DNA of 64,000 bases, taken from assembly GCA_000697055.1 (NCBI GenBank), contig JNDT01001556.1, positions 1 to 64,000 on the forward strand, read 5' to 3'. Within the stretch, counting starts at the first letter, position 1; the number at the start of each line of letters is the position of its first letter. The stretch is from Saksenaea vasiformis B4078 (lineage: Eukaryota; Mucoromycota; Mucoromycetes; Mucorales; Saksenaeaceae). The notes below the pieces were generated by a model, which was not told the origin of the DNA, searched no databases, and saw only the letters and a program-made list of their open reading frames with translations. Shown here piece after piece: positions 35,396-48,628 of this stretch. A program made the translations under genes and the position numbers.

Positions 35396-37040
35396 ATGAT
35401 AGATAGGCTACCCAGGGAAATCTTGGAAATTATTACCGAGCTCTTATCTCTGCATGATATATCTGTCTGCACACGTACCTGCCGTACGTTGAATGACATT
35501 CTCGCGCCGAGGCTCTACCGTCATGTCTACATCAAAAATAAGGGTCAGCTACGATCGTTTTTCGATGCGATGTTGCGAACAGAAAAAACAACTCCACTTG
35601 GCCACTACGTTTATACACTCGAGATGGACGAACACGTACCTTTTTCACACGATAAAATATATTCCCTCCCACGTCTCTGCCCTTTTCTTGCGAAGCTCAA
35701 CTACAAAAAGTTTTGGCGTTCACCATTCAATGCCGTAGTAGCCGATTGTAAGCATCTTACGGAGACGCCACCGATATCTCTGGATCTACTTCCAGATGTC
35801 CCATCAGACTGTCTCAGTCGCTTATATGTATCCATTGCCATTTATCCCGGCTGGTTCGAGCGATTGAGCAGAAAGACAAGCATTCAGTCCTTGGATATAC
35901 AATTCAGCTGGCGTAGTATTCCTTTATATGAACTGGATCTGATCCCAGACATACTGCCAAATCTAACGAAGCTTCGACTGGAGTATCTTAATGTCGACGA
36001 ATCGATACCGGAAACTATTGTGCCTTGCAACAGTGTACGGAGTTTGATATTGTACTGCGCCTCAAACAAAGGCTCCTTACCTTTTTTGGCGCGGAAGTTT
36101 CCAAAGATCGAGGATCTGGATATCACTACGTACAACTACAGTATGATAACCGCAACGACAATTGCAGACTTTGTAGAAACTTTCAAACATCTCAAAAAAT
36201 TAAAATTCAATGGAGGTCTTCTCGACAACATCGCAGCTCTTCGGAAAACACCCGGAAAGCTGCGCACAACAGGTTTGTCATACAGTGCATATTTATTTAC
36301 ATACCATTGACAGTTGCTTGTTAAAAGTTTTTAGCATTATGGAAATCTACTCCGGCGATTGCCCTACAATTTCACCGAATTCGGACATGAAGGACCTCAA
36401 ATCTCTCTCCACGTTTACGTTTCTACACCATTTTAAGCTAACCTATTTTTCAGAAACGCTTGCACTGGATCAAATTTTGGATCACCTAAAGTGCTTAAAA
36501 ACGCTGACTATTCATGCACTTGGCGTTGTGATTGACAAAAACGACCGAATAGAGAGCCAGCATGGTCTACAGATACTACGGCTCTCATCGTACGAGATAC
36601 CTATAAAGGAAGACGTACTTCCTTACGTGTCTCGACGATGTCCCGAGCTGATTTACCTGCTCTACTCCCAGCTGATGCTTCGGTTTCACGGATTAACGAA
36701 CCTGAATATGCCATACACACGCCTTAAACATCTCAATCTACAGCTAGCCGAGCCGAGTGGGTCTAAGGTTTTGCTCAAGGTCACGCAGACCGCCAAAACT
36801 GAACAAATTCTCAGAAGGAAGCAAAGATATTATGGAGCTGTTAACGAACACGACACAACTGGTTGGACGAGAGGTTACATGCGGGGTAGCTCTAAAGGCG
36901 CCGTTGTAATGCAAAGGTGGAAAGGCGATGTTCATGATGGCCCCGTTGTATCCTTCAACTGCAGATCCATGAATGGATTAACCTTTCAGTTGATGACAGT
37001 TTACGGAGATTGCTTTCCAGAATACGAGACCTTTTTGTAG
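35396..37040 (+). CDS. F-box protein with leucine-rich-repeat-like C-terminus
   Basis: Probable substrate adaptor of an SCF ubiquitin ligase. The N-terminal F-box reads LPREILEIITELLSLHDISV followed by CTRTCRTLNDILAPRLYRHV (residues about 4-45). The rest is a string of Leu/Ile-rich segments (NLTKLRLEYLNV, SVRSLILYC, IEDLDITTY, HLKKLKFNG, CLKTLTIHAL, GLQILRLSSYEI) typical of the degenerate LRRs of fungal F-box proteins. Exons 35396-36276 and 36335-37040 join in frame to 528 aa, but the donor GTCATA at 36277 is poor. The more usual-looking GTTTGT at 36273 gives the wrong frame. Either an unusual donor is used or the gene carries a small lesion. Confidence 0.75.
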
Positions 37041-37405
37041 ACTTCAATTCGCTTCTAAATACATTTTCTTCATTTCATGGGATGGAGGCATGCACGATAT
37101 CATAAAAGATGACGTTGTTATAGCCACCAAAATGCTATATCTCTTCGCCAGAGCAGACGCCAATGATGCACGTTATAATTGCGTGTGAAAACAAGACTTA
37201 TCGGGCAAGGCAGCTGAATTGAGGCTGATAGGATTGCTGTGCGTTAGTACTGTACTGAGCAGTACTATAAAAAAAACTTTCTGCACGACTTGGAACAAAA
37301 GGGGACATTCCCCAATATCCCAACACCACGTCTCGTTATAAACATTTATTTGAAGACAACCGTTGTGCTTTTTTTTTTTTCGTTTTGATGGGCATAGACT
37401 TCTAT
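37041..37405. other. Convergent intergenic region
   Basis: 3' ends of the F-box gene (plus) and TPP2 (minus) face each other. A poly-T run at about 37370-37380 is present. No gene supported. Confidence 0.4.
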
Positions 37406-40400
37406 TTAGAAAGGTGCATAGCCACCAGGAGGTGAGCGAATGACATTCCATTTGCCATCGTATTCGACCCATGCATCCCATTCCAATTCTTTGTACAGTT
37501 GAGCACGAACAGCCCACACCTTTTGGATATTCTTGACTGTGTCCGGTGCGTAATTTGCTTCGTTGAGATACTTCTGTACAGCCTTCAGGGCGTTACCCTG
37601 GTGGTTTGCGCTGCGCTCGCGCTTCACCTTAATTAACAGCCATTCAAGATCAGTGGCATCATCCGCCATCCACTGTTGCAAAGATTTGTACGTAGCTTCA
37701 AAGACGTCGCCTTTGGTCACCAGAGCTTTGTTCTTCAATGCACGAAGCACCTTCTGCTTGTTTCTATCATTCGCTTTACGGACTTCCTTGGCGTCATCCG
37801 ATTCATCTTCTGGTTGTTGGCGGCCAAAGAATTCGAGCAACTGACGTTGATCAATCTGTTCAAGAATGCTGTCTGCCAACGACGCAATCTCCTTGGTCTT
37901 GTCCTCGGCCAACTTGCTCTCATCGAGAAGATACTCTGCGCTGCCTCCCGCGGCTGTCCAGATAGCATCGATCTTATATTCCAGTACTGCTATATCGTTA
38001 GCATAGGTCTTCTCCAGATCCGACAACAACGTCTGATAAGCGGTCGATTCTGGCTTGAACTTGCGCAGGTAGGAGATCTGAAGATCTCTGATGCCTTCTG
38101 TAAGCTTCAGCTGCAATTTCTCGTCATCTGATTTCTTATCGGAGGAATTTTCCTTCTTGGGTTCTGCTGGGGCTGGGGGAACGGTGTAAAGCACACCGTA
38201 CTGGCCTCCATCCACCTTGGACTTGGTAAATGACAAGGAACCAACCAAGGCATCGCCTGTCTTTGCCTCCTTGGGCAGTTGCTGCTGATCAGCTGCAGCA
38301 ACATAGATCACCTTGGCATCACTACGCTCAAAGCGGGCCTTGTTGTAGGCAGCCTTGTCGCGGTAGAGATCGCTGATCTGACTGTAGGTGTTAAAACTCA
38401 CACTCTTGATATCAAAATCAAGCTCGCACACAGTGCTCTTCAGTTTCTCCAGCACATTTTCTTCTTCGGTTGTCAATTGCAGCTGAATCGTATATTCACC
38501 CTTGTTTTCCAGCTTGATGTTATGCGGGAAAACATCGAGGTAGTCGACAACCTTGCGATTAGCATCATACACTATAAATAAACCGTGCGTTTAGCCATTG
38601 TTTGTCCTAGCACGAGAATGGACTCACCAATGCCGAAGACTCCAGCAAGATAATGCTCGTATAGCTGGTTCATGACGGTTGGGAAGAGGGGTGTAGCTGT
38701 TGTCGAGGCATCCACCTTGAACGTATAGGTGAGGACGAGGGCGTACAACAAACGCGTGTTTGGAAGCAAGTTGCGGTCAGGGTGCATCGGCGAGATTGTC
38801 GCTTCAGTTGGTCGGAGATACTTGCGTAATTTGTCTGACAGACTTGGTTAACGGACCGCAGCAATACACACTTCTTCACGCTACTTACTGAAGGAAACGC
38901 TGATATCCACTTGATCCTGTTTACGGACTGGAGCAATTACGTCCAAGCGGGTTATTTGGGGCTCAAGTCGCACAACACCTTGACCATTGGCAAGATTGCC
39001 TGAGACCTGAACACCGTGGAACTCAATGGTGATATCCACCAAATGCTTGCCCAAAGCAGACCAAAACTGTGCGAGGCACACCTATAAATGCAAACATGCG
39101 TCAGGATGCATCAATGTTTAGTGGGATGCCTTACCTCCAAGTTCAGTCCTCCGTTCACAGCGAAACGCTTGGTGACTACTTCTTCTCCTGATTCGGGACT
39201 ACCATATGTTCCAGAACCCAGCATAAAAGTATATGTCTGCTTGTTCTTCTGACTCTTCTTTGGGATTAACTGAAGAAGGTGAAGCATGAAACGACCGGGT
39301 CCCGTCTCGACTGGGACGCGAGATCGTAGTGTGAGTTCTGCATAGGTTGCGCCCTCCGGTACATGCACAAATCGTCGGTAAATGGAGCCAGGACCGAACT
39401 CGTTGTCCTTGAATTTGATCGATCCATTGAGAGCCGTAAGAGGCTTTACAACAGACACGGGCACGCGGAAAATAGCACCTCGTTCAGGAGAAGTGGTGTC
39501 GTATCCAAGCACTTCACCATAGTGGAACTCGCTTTCCGATAATGCAGTGGGATCTACTTTGACTTGGAAGGCATTGCCTAAACACGCATGTAAGCACTTC
39601 TTTGTTTTTATCCTAACAGCTCTTACCTCCAGAGTGAAGGTACAGGTAATCAGGAGCTTCTATCCATGATTCAGTTGTAACCAGTGCAATACGAGCTTCG
39701 TATTCAAATTTAGCACGGTTGTACACAGGATTTTCGATATCTTCCTCGCCCATGAAAGTAGGTTGGATCTTCACAGGAAGATACTGCACTTGACTCGTTT
39801 CATCTTTCTCGCGCAGGTAGATTCCACGCTTTTTGCCTCTCTTTGTCACATTCACCTACGACACAATTAATTCTGTGACACCATGCTGATACACTCGTTA
39901 TCTTACTTCAAAAAGAATATCCAGATCCTTACGATCACTGTAGGTTTCCAAGTACTCCCATGCCTTATCGACCTGGATAAAGCCGACATTGAGGGGATCA
40001 TTCACCGACTTGCTGCTTTGAGTGACAGCGGTCTTGAGACGGTATGGCGTATAGGGCAGCTCCTTGGCTTTCAAAGCAGATACCAAAAGTGCCACACAAC
40101 CACAAGCATTTGGACTAGATAAATCAAATGAGTTCCCAAAGGCCGAGGCGATGCACCCTCTTACCTGGACATACTAGTGCCGTTCTTCAGATCAAGCTTG
40201 TTCAGGCCATAGACAGGCACACTAGTGATGGCACTCCCAGGAGCGTAGACGTCCACACCATGATAGCCGTCTGTGCACGGACCACGGGAAGACCAAGTGT
40301 AAGGTCGCTCCGTAACAGGTTCTAGCAAAGCATATTCGGCCTGCATCTGAGCATGCTTGACGTAGGCACCAACGGTGATGAAACTTGCATCCATGCCACC

Positions 40401-42007
40401 AGGAGCACCAATCGAGCTGTAGCAGGGACCATCGTTACCAGCGCTAGTGACGAAAATACATCCTGATTTGCCAATGGCTTCTTCCGCGAGCAATTTGATG
40501 AAGTGACCGTCCGTTGGATGGCTGCTTGATTCACCATAAGACATGTTCGCCAAGTCGACTTTATGCATGGCCAAATGAGCCGCTGCTCTTGTCAGACCAG
40601 GGCCTGTCTCCATTGAACCCAGACGGGTGTCGCCAATGCGAAGCGAAACGATTTGCGCGCCAGGCGCTACCTGAATTAGGGCGTATGAGTTACACACAGA
40701 GGTGCGTGTTGTCACGAAGGATGCATCCGCTGAGACTTACTCCATTGAGTGCCGGCTCATCGGGGAAGTTGGCGGCTGTAATACCAGCAACATGAGTACC
40801 ATGACTTCCAGAAAGCGTGACAATGCTGTGTTTACCCGCTGGTAAGTATACAATTTCTTTGTTGCTGGCGCTCTTTTTCTTTTTTAAGGGGTTTACCTTA
40901 AAAGATCACCGTCTTGATAAATGTTAACTGAAAAGTTAAGAAGGTCAGCTTCCCCAAAAGTATGGAACTGTAATTCCTTTCTGTAGTCCGTTAAACATGG
41001 TTTGCCTGAATAGAATATAATCGCTAAATTAGGCACGCGTCTTGCTCCGCATATGGCAGAGGTTGCCATATTTGTAAAAGAAGCTTCTCTTACCGCGCAA
41101 ATCGCCCGACTCATCCACATCAATGACAGCTCTCCAGTCTTTGCCGTCGAAGAAAAGAACACAGTCTAGAATGACACCTGGGTCTTTGTACGATTTCAAA
41201 AGGCCCTTAAGGCTTTCCACTCTCGCTTCCAAATCAGCTTTTTCAGCTGTCAATGCGTCATCCGAAGTCGTTGGGTGAGCCTTAACAAACTCTGCCAAGC
41301 GCGTTTGCGCTTCGCTAAGTAATTTAGCATGTTTCTTCTCAAACGCCTGACGACGTTCCTATCGTGATCATAAAAATTCAGCCATGAAGCCGCTGTGCTT
41401 GATGCTCGTCATTAATACTATCATTACTTACCGATTTCAATCGAGAAACCAGCCCGCTCGGAAACAATTCGTACGCGCGTTTAATGCCCACACGGTACTC
41501 ATCCGACGGACAATTCCATGAGGGATCTAAGATCAAAGTACGGCCACTAAGACCTTGAATAACCTTGTTATCTCCTTGGACGGTTGGCTTGACCTTGGTT
41601 GTCGTAACCACGTCACCTATACGTAACCTCGGGTTCAACAAACCGATTCCTCTCTTAGAAACCAGCTTCTTACCTCCTCCAGTACAGTCAACCATGTCTA
41701 GCACCTTTGGTTTGCCATCCGTTGTGACCTTATCGTGTAACGCTTAAGTATATGTTGTTGCCATGTTACGGTTGCGACATTACCTGCATGCCAGCGGCTC
41801 CGGGATCGACACCTATAAGCCGAGAGTATTAGGCTTCACTGTCGTTCTTACCTTCAGAATGGACTTACCAGTGTCGAGAATCGCAATGACTGTGTTTCGG
41901 CCATCGTATTCAGGATATTTCTTTAGAAACGTCGCTACCTGTGTATCTTGTTTTGGCATAAGACCCTGTACAGGGTATTCTTGGATAGGCTTTGGACTAG
42001 AGCTCAT
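37406..42007 (-). CDS. TPP2: Tripeptidyl-peptidase II (subtilisin-family giant protease)
   Basis: Cytosolic serine exopeptidase that removes tripeptides from proteasome products. Fourteen exons: 41869-42007, 41784-41812, 41674-41728, 41432-41616, 41358-41094, 41005-40897, 40825-40741, 40670-40165, 40114-39907, 39855-39627, 39577-39135, 39081-38889, 38834-38628, 38571-37406. The total is 3819 nt, 1272 aa, close to the usual 1250. Catalytic Asp in [15 protein letters not shown] (split by intron 1), His in [20 protein letters not shown], Ser in NGTSMSSPNACG; the oxyanion Asn lies in [14 protein letters not shown]2-specific insert ([18 protein letters not shown]...) between Asp and His and the long C-terminal half are present. 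The true ATG is at 42007 (the preceding codon is TTG). Divergent from the dehydrogenase gene across a 3.5 kb gap. Confidence 0.96.
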
Positions 42008-45000
42008 CAAATAGGAGACAATGAGGAAAAAGAAAAAGAAAAGAAAAAGCGTAAAAAAGGATGTGGGATAGGACGCGTGTGCACTTTTTTAAGCAGGATT
42101 TACTTCGGACAGACAGAGTAAGTCAGTTTACGCTCCGACATGTGGTACGAGGTAAAGTGAAGTCACCGTCATACTGCTACTTTTCGACAAATTCTCGACT
42201 GAACTGAGGAACAAGAATTATTTGCTCTGACAAGCCATGGGTACTGTCTTGCAGATTTCCTTTTCGTAGATTACCCGGGCTCTGGATTCTGCGAAGACGG
42301 TTCTTCTGTAATGATAATAACCAAGGGAAAACTTATACATTTGTAGCACTCTGCAAATCTAGCAAGATATATAATGCTCCTTAATGTGCTTATGGTGATA
42401 TGTCGCTACGAGCTTCCTTCCGTTCGCCATAGCATCCAGCTTTTCCATTTTGAGAACTCTTGCTTTTTGTCATGGTTGGATCAGCATAATGATTTGGTGG
42501 AAGTAGCACACAACACGTCCAAATGATTTAATCCGGTTTTCAAAATATAGTGTGTAGCGATCTGTGAGATGTATTTCTATAGTGATCCGACGTTTTATTA
42601 AACGAAGCAATAAACAAATACTTTGCCTTTGTTTCAACCTCATCTACGTTTAGGGGCTAAGTGTGGAGACGTCGGCCAGCAAGCATAGACTGTGGGAAAC
42701 CTATCATTTAAGAACTTTCCCCAGGTGCTTCTTAGTATAGCCTGCGGATTCTTTTCTCCGTGTCGTGGTTTTAGCCTACAGCAGGTTTTTGGCTGGAAAT
42801 GATGAAGCAAAACTTTACTGTATGTGTTGCTTGTATTGCTTGCTGCAGATTATCTGAAGATACAGTGCAAATGATAGAGCCTCTTTTGACGTATCACATT
42901 GGAGTAGAAGTGGCACTATCGACTGATGGATAAAGAGAGCGGATTTTCGCTGCGTTCCTCTCTAAGCGTTTTATAAACTCAACCACATTTCTTCAGGATA
43001 GCACGGGGTTATTATAACGATTTCCTTGGACTCTGCGCGCTTGCCATCGTGGTACTGGGGCAGATTCGACAGGAATTTTTTTTTTTTTGATATGGATGGA
43101 TCACCAAGGCGTATCGACGAGAAAAGAAATTCTTTCTTTCACATAACAAGGTATCAAATAAGCGCTAATCAACTATTATACGGTGGCAGTATGTTACGCT
43201 TGAACAGAAATATAAAACAGTTTCGACAATGAAAGGTAAGCACATAAATAGACGGAGGCTGAAAGCCTACCACTTGCCTATTTAGATTGTCAGCTGTCTC
43301 TTGCAGAGAACTTTCTGTTTTGTGAATCGTCAAGATCAGCAACCTTTGGTGGTGGTGCGCGCTGTAAGAGAAAAGGTTATAGACAATGTGGCAAGAGTTC
43401 CTTCTGAGAGAGATCTTGGTTGACAGAAGTTCGAGGAATTCATTCATTTCTTTGCGATTCATTTCACCTTGTCGTTTGACGAAATATGTCGCGCTTAATG
43501 GCAAAAGAAACTAATCGCGCAGCCGTAAATCACTTTGGGTTGACGATACGCCCTTTATTTCTTAAGACTCCTGCCAAGACCAAAATTTCCTTGGATAAAA
43601 TTTACCTGTTTCCATCATGCCATGGACAGTGCTCGTGCTTGCAGAAAAAGGAAACGCGGGTGGTATTACCAGAATGCATATAGTAGTTTCCAGAAAAACT
43701 GATGAACGTTTCGGCTATGTTCTTGAATAGAAATGTTTGTTTTCCTTATGGAACACATCGTACAACCGAGATCCGAAATACTACACACCACACTTACTTT
43801 TCAGCACACATATGAATGCTATGTGATTCAAAGTAGTGCAGGAAATCTCATACGAATTTTTAAATATATCATTGAATTCAACCATTATCGTCATTATTAT
43901 TATTGTTAGTATTATTGTTTCATACCATAATTTCGGGCGATTAGAATGCATGGTGAACGAACAATAAGGGTAAACCCGATTCTTAAACGTCTGCTTACAT
44001 GCTTTCATGTCCCATGTGCACATGATCACCGACCTGATCATCTATTGGAGCCGGTTTTACTTTTACCGTACGGCGATGTACCACGGACAACATGTTGATT
44101 TTAGATAGAACTGATGTCACCCTTGCAACGTGCCATCATGTTCACACGCCCCACCATGAGACTGCTGTCAATCTGTACGTCGGTCGAGTAGAATCATTTG
44201 ATGGTTTAACCTCTTAAGGTAAATAAGCGTAGAGATCCTCCACTTTAAAATTCGGACTGATACAGATAACAATTGCATCTGGCATCTGTTACACAAAAGG
44301 TTGGACGTGAATAACTGCGAAATAGAAAGACGATTCATATCATTTATGCACAGTACCAAGTAGACTTGAAAGGTTTTCCGGAATGGAAATGCAAGTCTAA
44401 TTTAAGAATCTCTTTGTAAGGAGGGTTTCTTCAGCTGGTAGCACAGAACGCCAAGTCATGAGAAACCGTGTACACAGCCTCTTGTATTTGAATTGCCTTG
44501 TTGACTTGTACTATCAGCGGAATAGGGACGATCACAAAATACAAGCAAGTTTTTATGTTTGTATGTGTATGTGTTTGCAGGTAACTATCTTCCGTTCTGG
44601 GAAAGATAAAGAAGAAGATGGAAGCAAATCCGAGGAGAAAACTTGTATGCAGACGCCTACATCTCTTTATTGAACGCCAAATGGTGATTGCTCTAAAAAT
44701 GTGGACTTGTTTTTTTGTACTTCTTTCGTTTTCATTTCGGGCTATTTCTACTGCATGTTGTTGCTTTTCTCTATTCTGCTAACCCATGCATTTCTGGTCT
44801 GATTTTCTATTTTTCTGCTTTGCAATACTAAGCTCTGCAAGAGAAAAAAAAAAAGAAACAAAGTCGAAAATAAGCATTGATGTGTACACATTACACTTAT
44901 GTTCGGCAGCATTCCAGAGGCTGGACCCGGGTTACATGACAATAATTAGGACAAGCGTCGTACAAGTTGATTTTGTGGGGTGTAACACAAACCCATAAGA

Positions 45001-45521
45001 GATGTATTTCTTTTTGCAGAAAATGGTAGAGAACATATATGACTTTTGAAGTACGGGAAAAGTGTAAACCTATTTCGAATAAATTGCGTCAAAGCGTAAA
45101 CCGCTGCATAATTGCTTAACCCCACACAACTTTTATTTTCCGGTGGACTTTTATTTACGAAAAAAACACCTCGTTTGACTTGGGTTTTGTATTATGGATG
45201 GCTATTGATAGATCATAAGGGTGTACCCTCTTTTGTATACGATAGATGAGAAGCTGGTAAGGCCATCAGCTGTCAAAAATCTATGCAACCATGGGAGGAC
45301 GTCGCCAATCACAGATTTTTCCGCTCAACTTAAGTTGCCTTCTTAGGCAAATATCCGGTTTGATACCCTTGATCAAAGCCCAAGGATGAGCAAGGTTGTG
45401 AATGTCGTTCTCGACTTGCACCAATCACGGGTTTTTCCGAGCTCGCCTCTGTATATAAATGTAAACCTTTTTGTTCGTTTCAGTCTCTCACACACATACA
45501 TACACCGAATTTTTTGAAACC
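42008..45521. other. Long divergent intergenic region
   Basis: 3.5 kb between the TPP2 start and the dehydrogenase start. Small open frames occur (for instance an ATG frame at 43486-43683 with 65 codons), but none shows a motif, intron pattern or neighbour logic that would support a gene. Simple A/T runs and ATT repeats near 43885-43920 are the only structure apart from the duplicated CCAAT motif upstream of the dehydrogenase. Confidence 0.4.
45306..45460 (+). promoter_or_regulatory. Dehydrogenase promoter: duplicated CCAAT motif and TATA box
   Basis: CCAATCACAGATTTTTCCG at 45306-45324 recurs as CCAATCACGGGTTTTTCCG at 45421-45439 (17 of 19 bases identical, 115 bp apart). A TATATAAA-type box follows at 45452-45459, about 65 bp before the ATG at 45522. 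The duplicated 19-bp word is a good candidate for a factor-binding site. Confidence 0.5.
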
Positions 45522-46432
45522 ATGAATGGACCTTCACCTAATGTCGTCTCACAACTTTCGCTCCAAGGCAAAGTTGCTGTTGGTATGTGCCCGCCATGTT
45601 TTCAATGCTCATCTCAAACCCATGTACCACACAGTGACGGGCGGCGCAAGAGGGTTAGGTTATGAGATGATGCGAGCTTTAGCCGAAAGCGGTGCATCTG
45701 TTGCATGCATCGATCTTTTGTCTGAGACGGGAGCTGAAGCAGTGGCAACGATTGAGAAAGAGTTGAATGTTAAAGCAACCAGCTGGGGATGCGATGTGAC
45801 CAACGATGAAGAAGTAGCTATGCTTTTCGATCAAATTGTACAACATCACGGTGGTCTCGACATTCTCGTCACTGCCGCAGGAATCAATCAGGTCTGTCCC
45901 GCGATAGACTATACAGCCAAAGATTTTCGCAAGATCTTTGAAGTGAATGTCAGTGGAACCTTCTTTTGTGCCCAGCAGGCGGCCAAGTAAGCTTCATTCC
46001 GTTTTGTTTTTATTTCCTTAACCTTTTCCCATAAGACACATGATACGTTTGGGCACCAATGGTTCGATTATTACCGTGGCATCAATGTCAGCACATATTA
46101 CGAACAGACCTCAAACACATGCACCTTACAACGCTACAAAGGCAGCTGTTCTTCAACTTACCAAATCATTAAGTTGTGAATGGGCACCACACAATATCCG
46201 GGTGACAGCTATCTCTCCAGGTTACTTTGATACCGTGATGAACCAAAATGTTCTTGCCGAGCAAGGCGAAGAAGGCGTAAAGATGCGCCGATTATGGGAA
46301 TCCCAAACGCCCATGGGCCGCATGGGAAAGCCGTATGAACTTAAAGGTGTAGTAACCTTTTTGGCATCAGATGCAGCGTCTTTTGTCACAGGGTCCGAAA
46401 TCATTGTCGATGGTGGCTATACCGCATGGTAG
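45522..46432 (+). CDS. Short-chain dehydrogenase/reductase (SDR), polyol/sugar type
   Basis: NAD(P)-dependent oxidoreductase, 269 aa, classical SDR size. Exons 45522-45582, 45635-45986, 46036-46432. Cofactor motif TGGARGLG; D in CDVTNDEE; active-site Asn in FEVNVSGTFF, Ser in TVASMSA, YxxxK in APYNATK; C-terminal VTGSEIIVDGGYTAW. The usual NNAG after the fourth strand is TAAG here (ILVTAAGINQ). Overall pattern, including the VDGGYTAW end, is like fungal mannitol/sorbose/xylulose reductases, but the substrate cannot be fixed from sequence. Duplicated CCAAT motif and TATA box precede it. Confidence 0.9.
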
Positions 46433-46728
46433 TCGTCATGGTAATTATATCTTCTTCTCACGCGTAAAGAAAAACAAGGGAAGAAAAAAAACATTTGCAT
46501 TTTTCCTCTACTTCTTGATTCACCCCCTCCCCCTTTCCCTAACATCATGTATTGTACGCTATGAATAATAAAGAAGAAAACAGAAAAAAAAGAAGAGGAC
46601 ATACGAAGAACTAGTTTCAATCTGGTCATGCACTTGTGCCGAGCGGGGTTTATACTCTGCACAGACTGAGTATGAAACCACACGGTTTCCGTCTCGTGTA
46701 AGACACCGTAAAACAGCAATCCTTTCTC

Positions 46729-47874
46729 ATGGCGACTCGAACAAAAGAAGACGTAAGAACGCCGAGAATGAAACGGAAGTTTTTACTGAGAAGGAAAATA
46801 ATTTGTTATTAGATTTTACTAGAGCCCTACCAGTACTTGCGATCCCATCCGGGCAAAGACATTCGTACCAAGCTTATCTCGGCATTCAATGACTGGCTTC
46901 ATGTTCCTTCAGAAGCATTACAAGTTATCACGCGTGTGATTGAAATGTTGCATACTGCAAGTCTCATGCAAGTGTTTGACCGAAATTTCATGTTTCTGTT
47001 TTGACACTATTTTCTTACTCCTTAGGATTGACGATGTTCAGGATGACTCGGACCTAAGACGCGCTGTTCCTGTGGCGCATCACATTTATGGTATACCCCA
47101 GACCATCAACTGTGCCAATTATGTCTACTTTTTGGCCCTGCAGGAGATTCTGAAAATGAATCAGCCACACATGGTGACGATTTACACGGAGGAATTGATT
47201 CATCTTCATCGGGGCCAAGGCATTGAACTTTTCTGGAGAGATTCTTTGACTTGTCCTACAGAAGAAGAATATGTTGAGATGGTAAATAACAGTAGGTATA
47301 TAACCATTGTAAAGCATAATATTAAGTACGTACGAAGAAACGAGTGGTTTATTGAGATTAGCTGTCCGATTAATGCAAGTAGCGGGAAACAGCGAAACGT
47401 AAGTTCGTTGGAAACCGACAAAAGCAGGAACTCATTTATACAAAAGAGATTATACACAACTGGTAAATATTATCGGGATTCACTTCCAAGTACGGGATGA
47501 TTACATGAACTTACAATCCAACGCAGTGAGTTAAAACAAACAAACAAAAGAAACGGAACGCTGACTTATCCATTTAGTATTCTCAAAACAAAGGATTTTG
47601 CGAAGATTTGACGGAAGGCAAATTTTCATTTCCTATCATTCATGCCATTCGGTCCGATCCCAGCAACCGACAGTTACTTAATATCATAGCGCAAAAGCCA
47701 ACATCAGTCGAAGTGAAAGAATATGCGCTTGATATTATCAAACGTACGGGTAGTTTTGAATATGTACGAGAGTTTCTGGAAAAGAAAGAACAAGAAGCAC
47801 GCGTGGAGATACAACGGTTGGGTGGCAACGCGTTGTTAGAAAAAGTGCTGGATACCCTCCATGTCGAAGAATAA
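46729..47874 (+). CDS. Geranylgeranyl diphosphate synthase
   Basis: Trans-prenyltransferase that extends allylic diphosphates with IPP to C20, feeding protein prenylation, quinones and carotenoids. Exons: 46729-46752, 46813-46967, 47026-47291, 47338-47398, 47447-47525, 47578-47874; 293 aa, typical for the fungal enzyme. First Asp-rich motif [34 protein letters not shown], second motif [10 protein letters not shown], and [12 protein letters not shown]. The first exon is only 24 nt. Intron 2 (46968-47025) begins with GCAAGT, so it is a GC-AG intron; no GT donor gives the right phase. In Mucoromycotina the homologous gene is called carG, but orthology was not tested. Confidence 0.93.
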
Positions 47875-48628
47875 AAAAGTCCGATCATTACGTAAATGCT
47901 TCTTTGTTTTTCGAACTCATTTAAGAAGAACAAGGCCACTTTTTCAATGTATTTGAAGTCGCGTGATATTTATTCTCAGAAAAAAAATGATCGTGATTAA
48001 ATGAATGAAAGAAAATCCATTGTAATCATGGCTATCTTCTCTCTTATTGGCTTAAAAACTTTAGGATGAACGGAAGATCTTGGATTGATCGTGTTTCAAC
48101 TATAGCAGCGGGGCTAAGGTAATCGGCGCCGAAAAAAAAAAAGAAAATTCTTTTTTGACAGGTGATCAAGGTACCAAGTTATTTAACTTCTTTGAAATGT
48201 TTTCCAAATAGATAAAAAAAAAGTATATATTTTAAAGGATGACTTTCAGTGGCTAAAGAAGAAGTAAGGGGGGAAAGAAAGGAGTTGACAGTTGTGGAAA
48301 AAAAGAAAGGGACAGGGTTCCACCCAGGATAAGCTTATGTAATAATCCCAGTAACACGTGTGCATACTTTCCCCCCACAGTTGCTGAGTCTTTTCTTGTA
48401 AAATTTCGTCGTCAGATGATAAGGCAGACCAATAGGAGTGATTTGATGAATATTCAGGGTCTTAACTCAGCAATTAGATGAGTGAGAAAGCTCATCCACA
48501 GGGTTCATCCCAGGGTGTGAAAAAGAAATTTTCCGACAGTTCCTTTCATTGGCTTATATTTTTGCCTTTTTATATCTCGGCTTTCTCGCCTGCCTTTTCC
48601 CTCTTCTTTTTCCCCTCTTTACAAACAA
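47875..48628 (+). promoter_or_regulatory. Intergenic/promoter region of the sugar kinase gene
   Basis: Contains CACGTG at 48355-48360 (E-box), a near-duplicated word CAGGGTTCcACCCAGG (48313-48328) and CAGGGTTCATCCCAGG (48499-48514), and TATA-like TTTTTATATCTC at about 48568. A CT-rich leader of 30 bases directly precedes the ATG, as is common for well-expressed fungal genes. No gene supported within it. Confidence 0.45.

Noticed and set aside
43486..43683. 65-codon ATG frame (Cys/Lys-rich) in the TPP2-dehydrogenase gap
   Set aside because: Short, no motif, no supporting splice pattern or homologous copy in the window.
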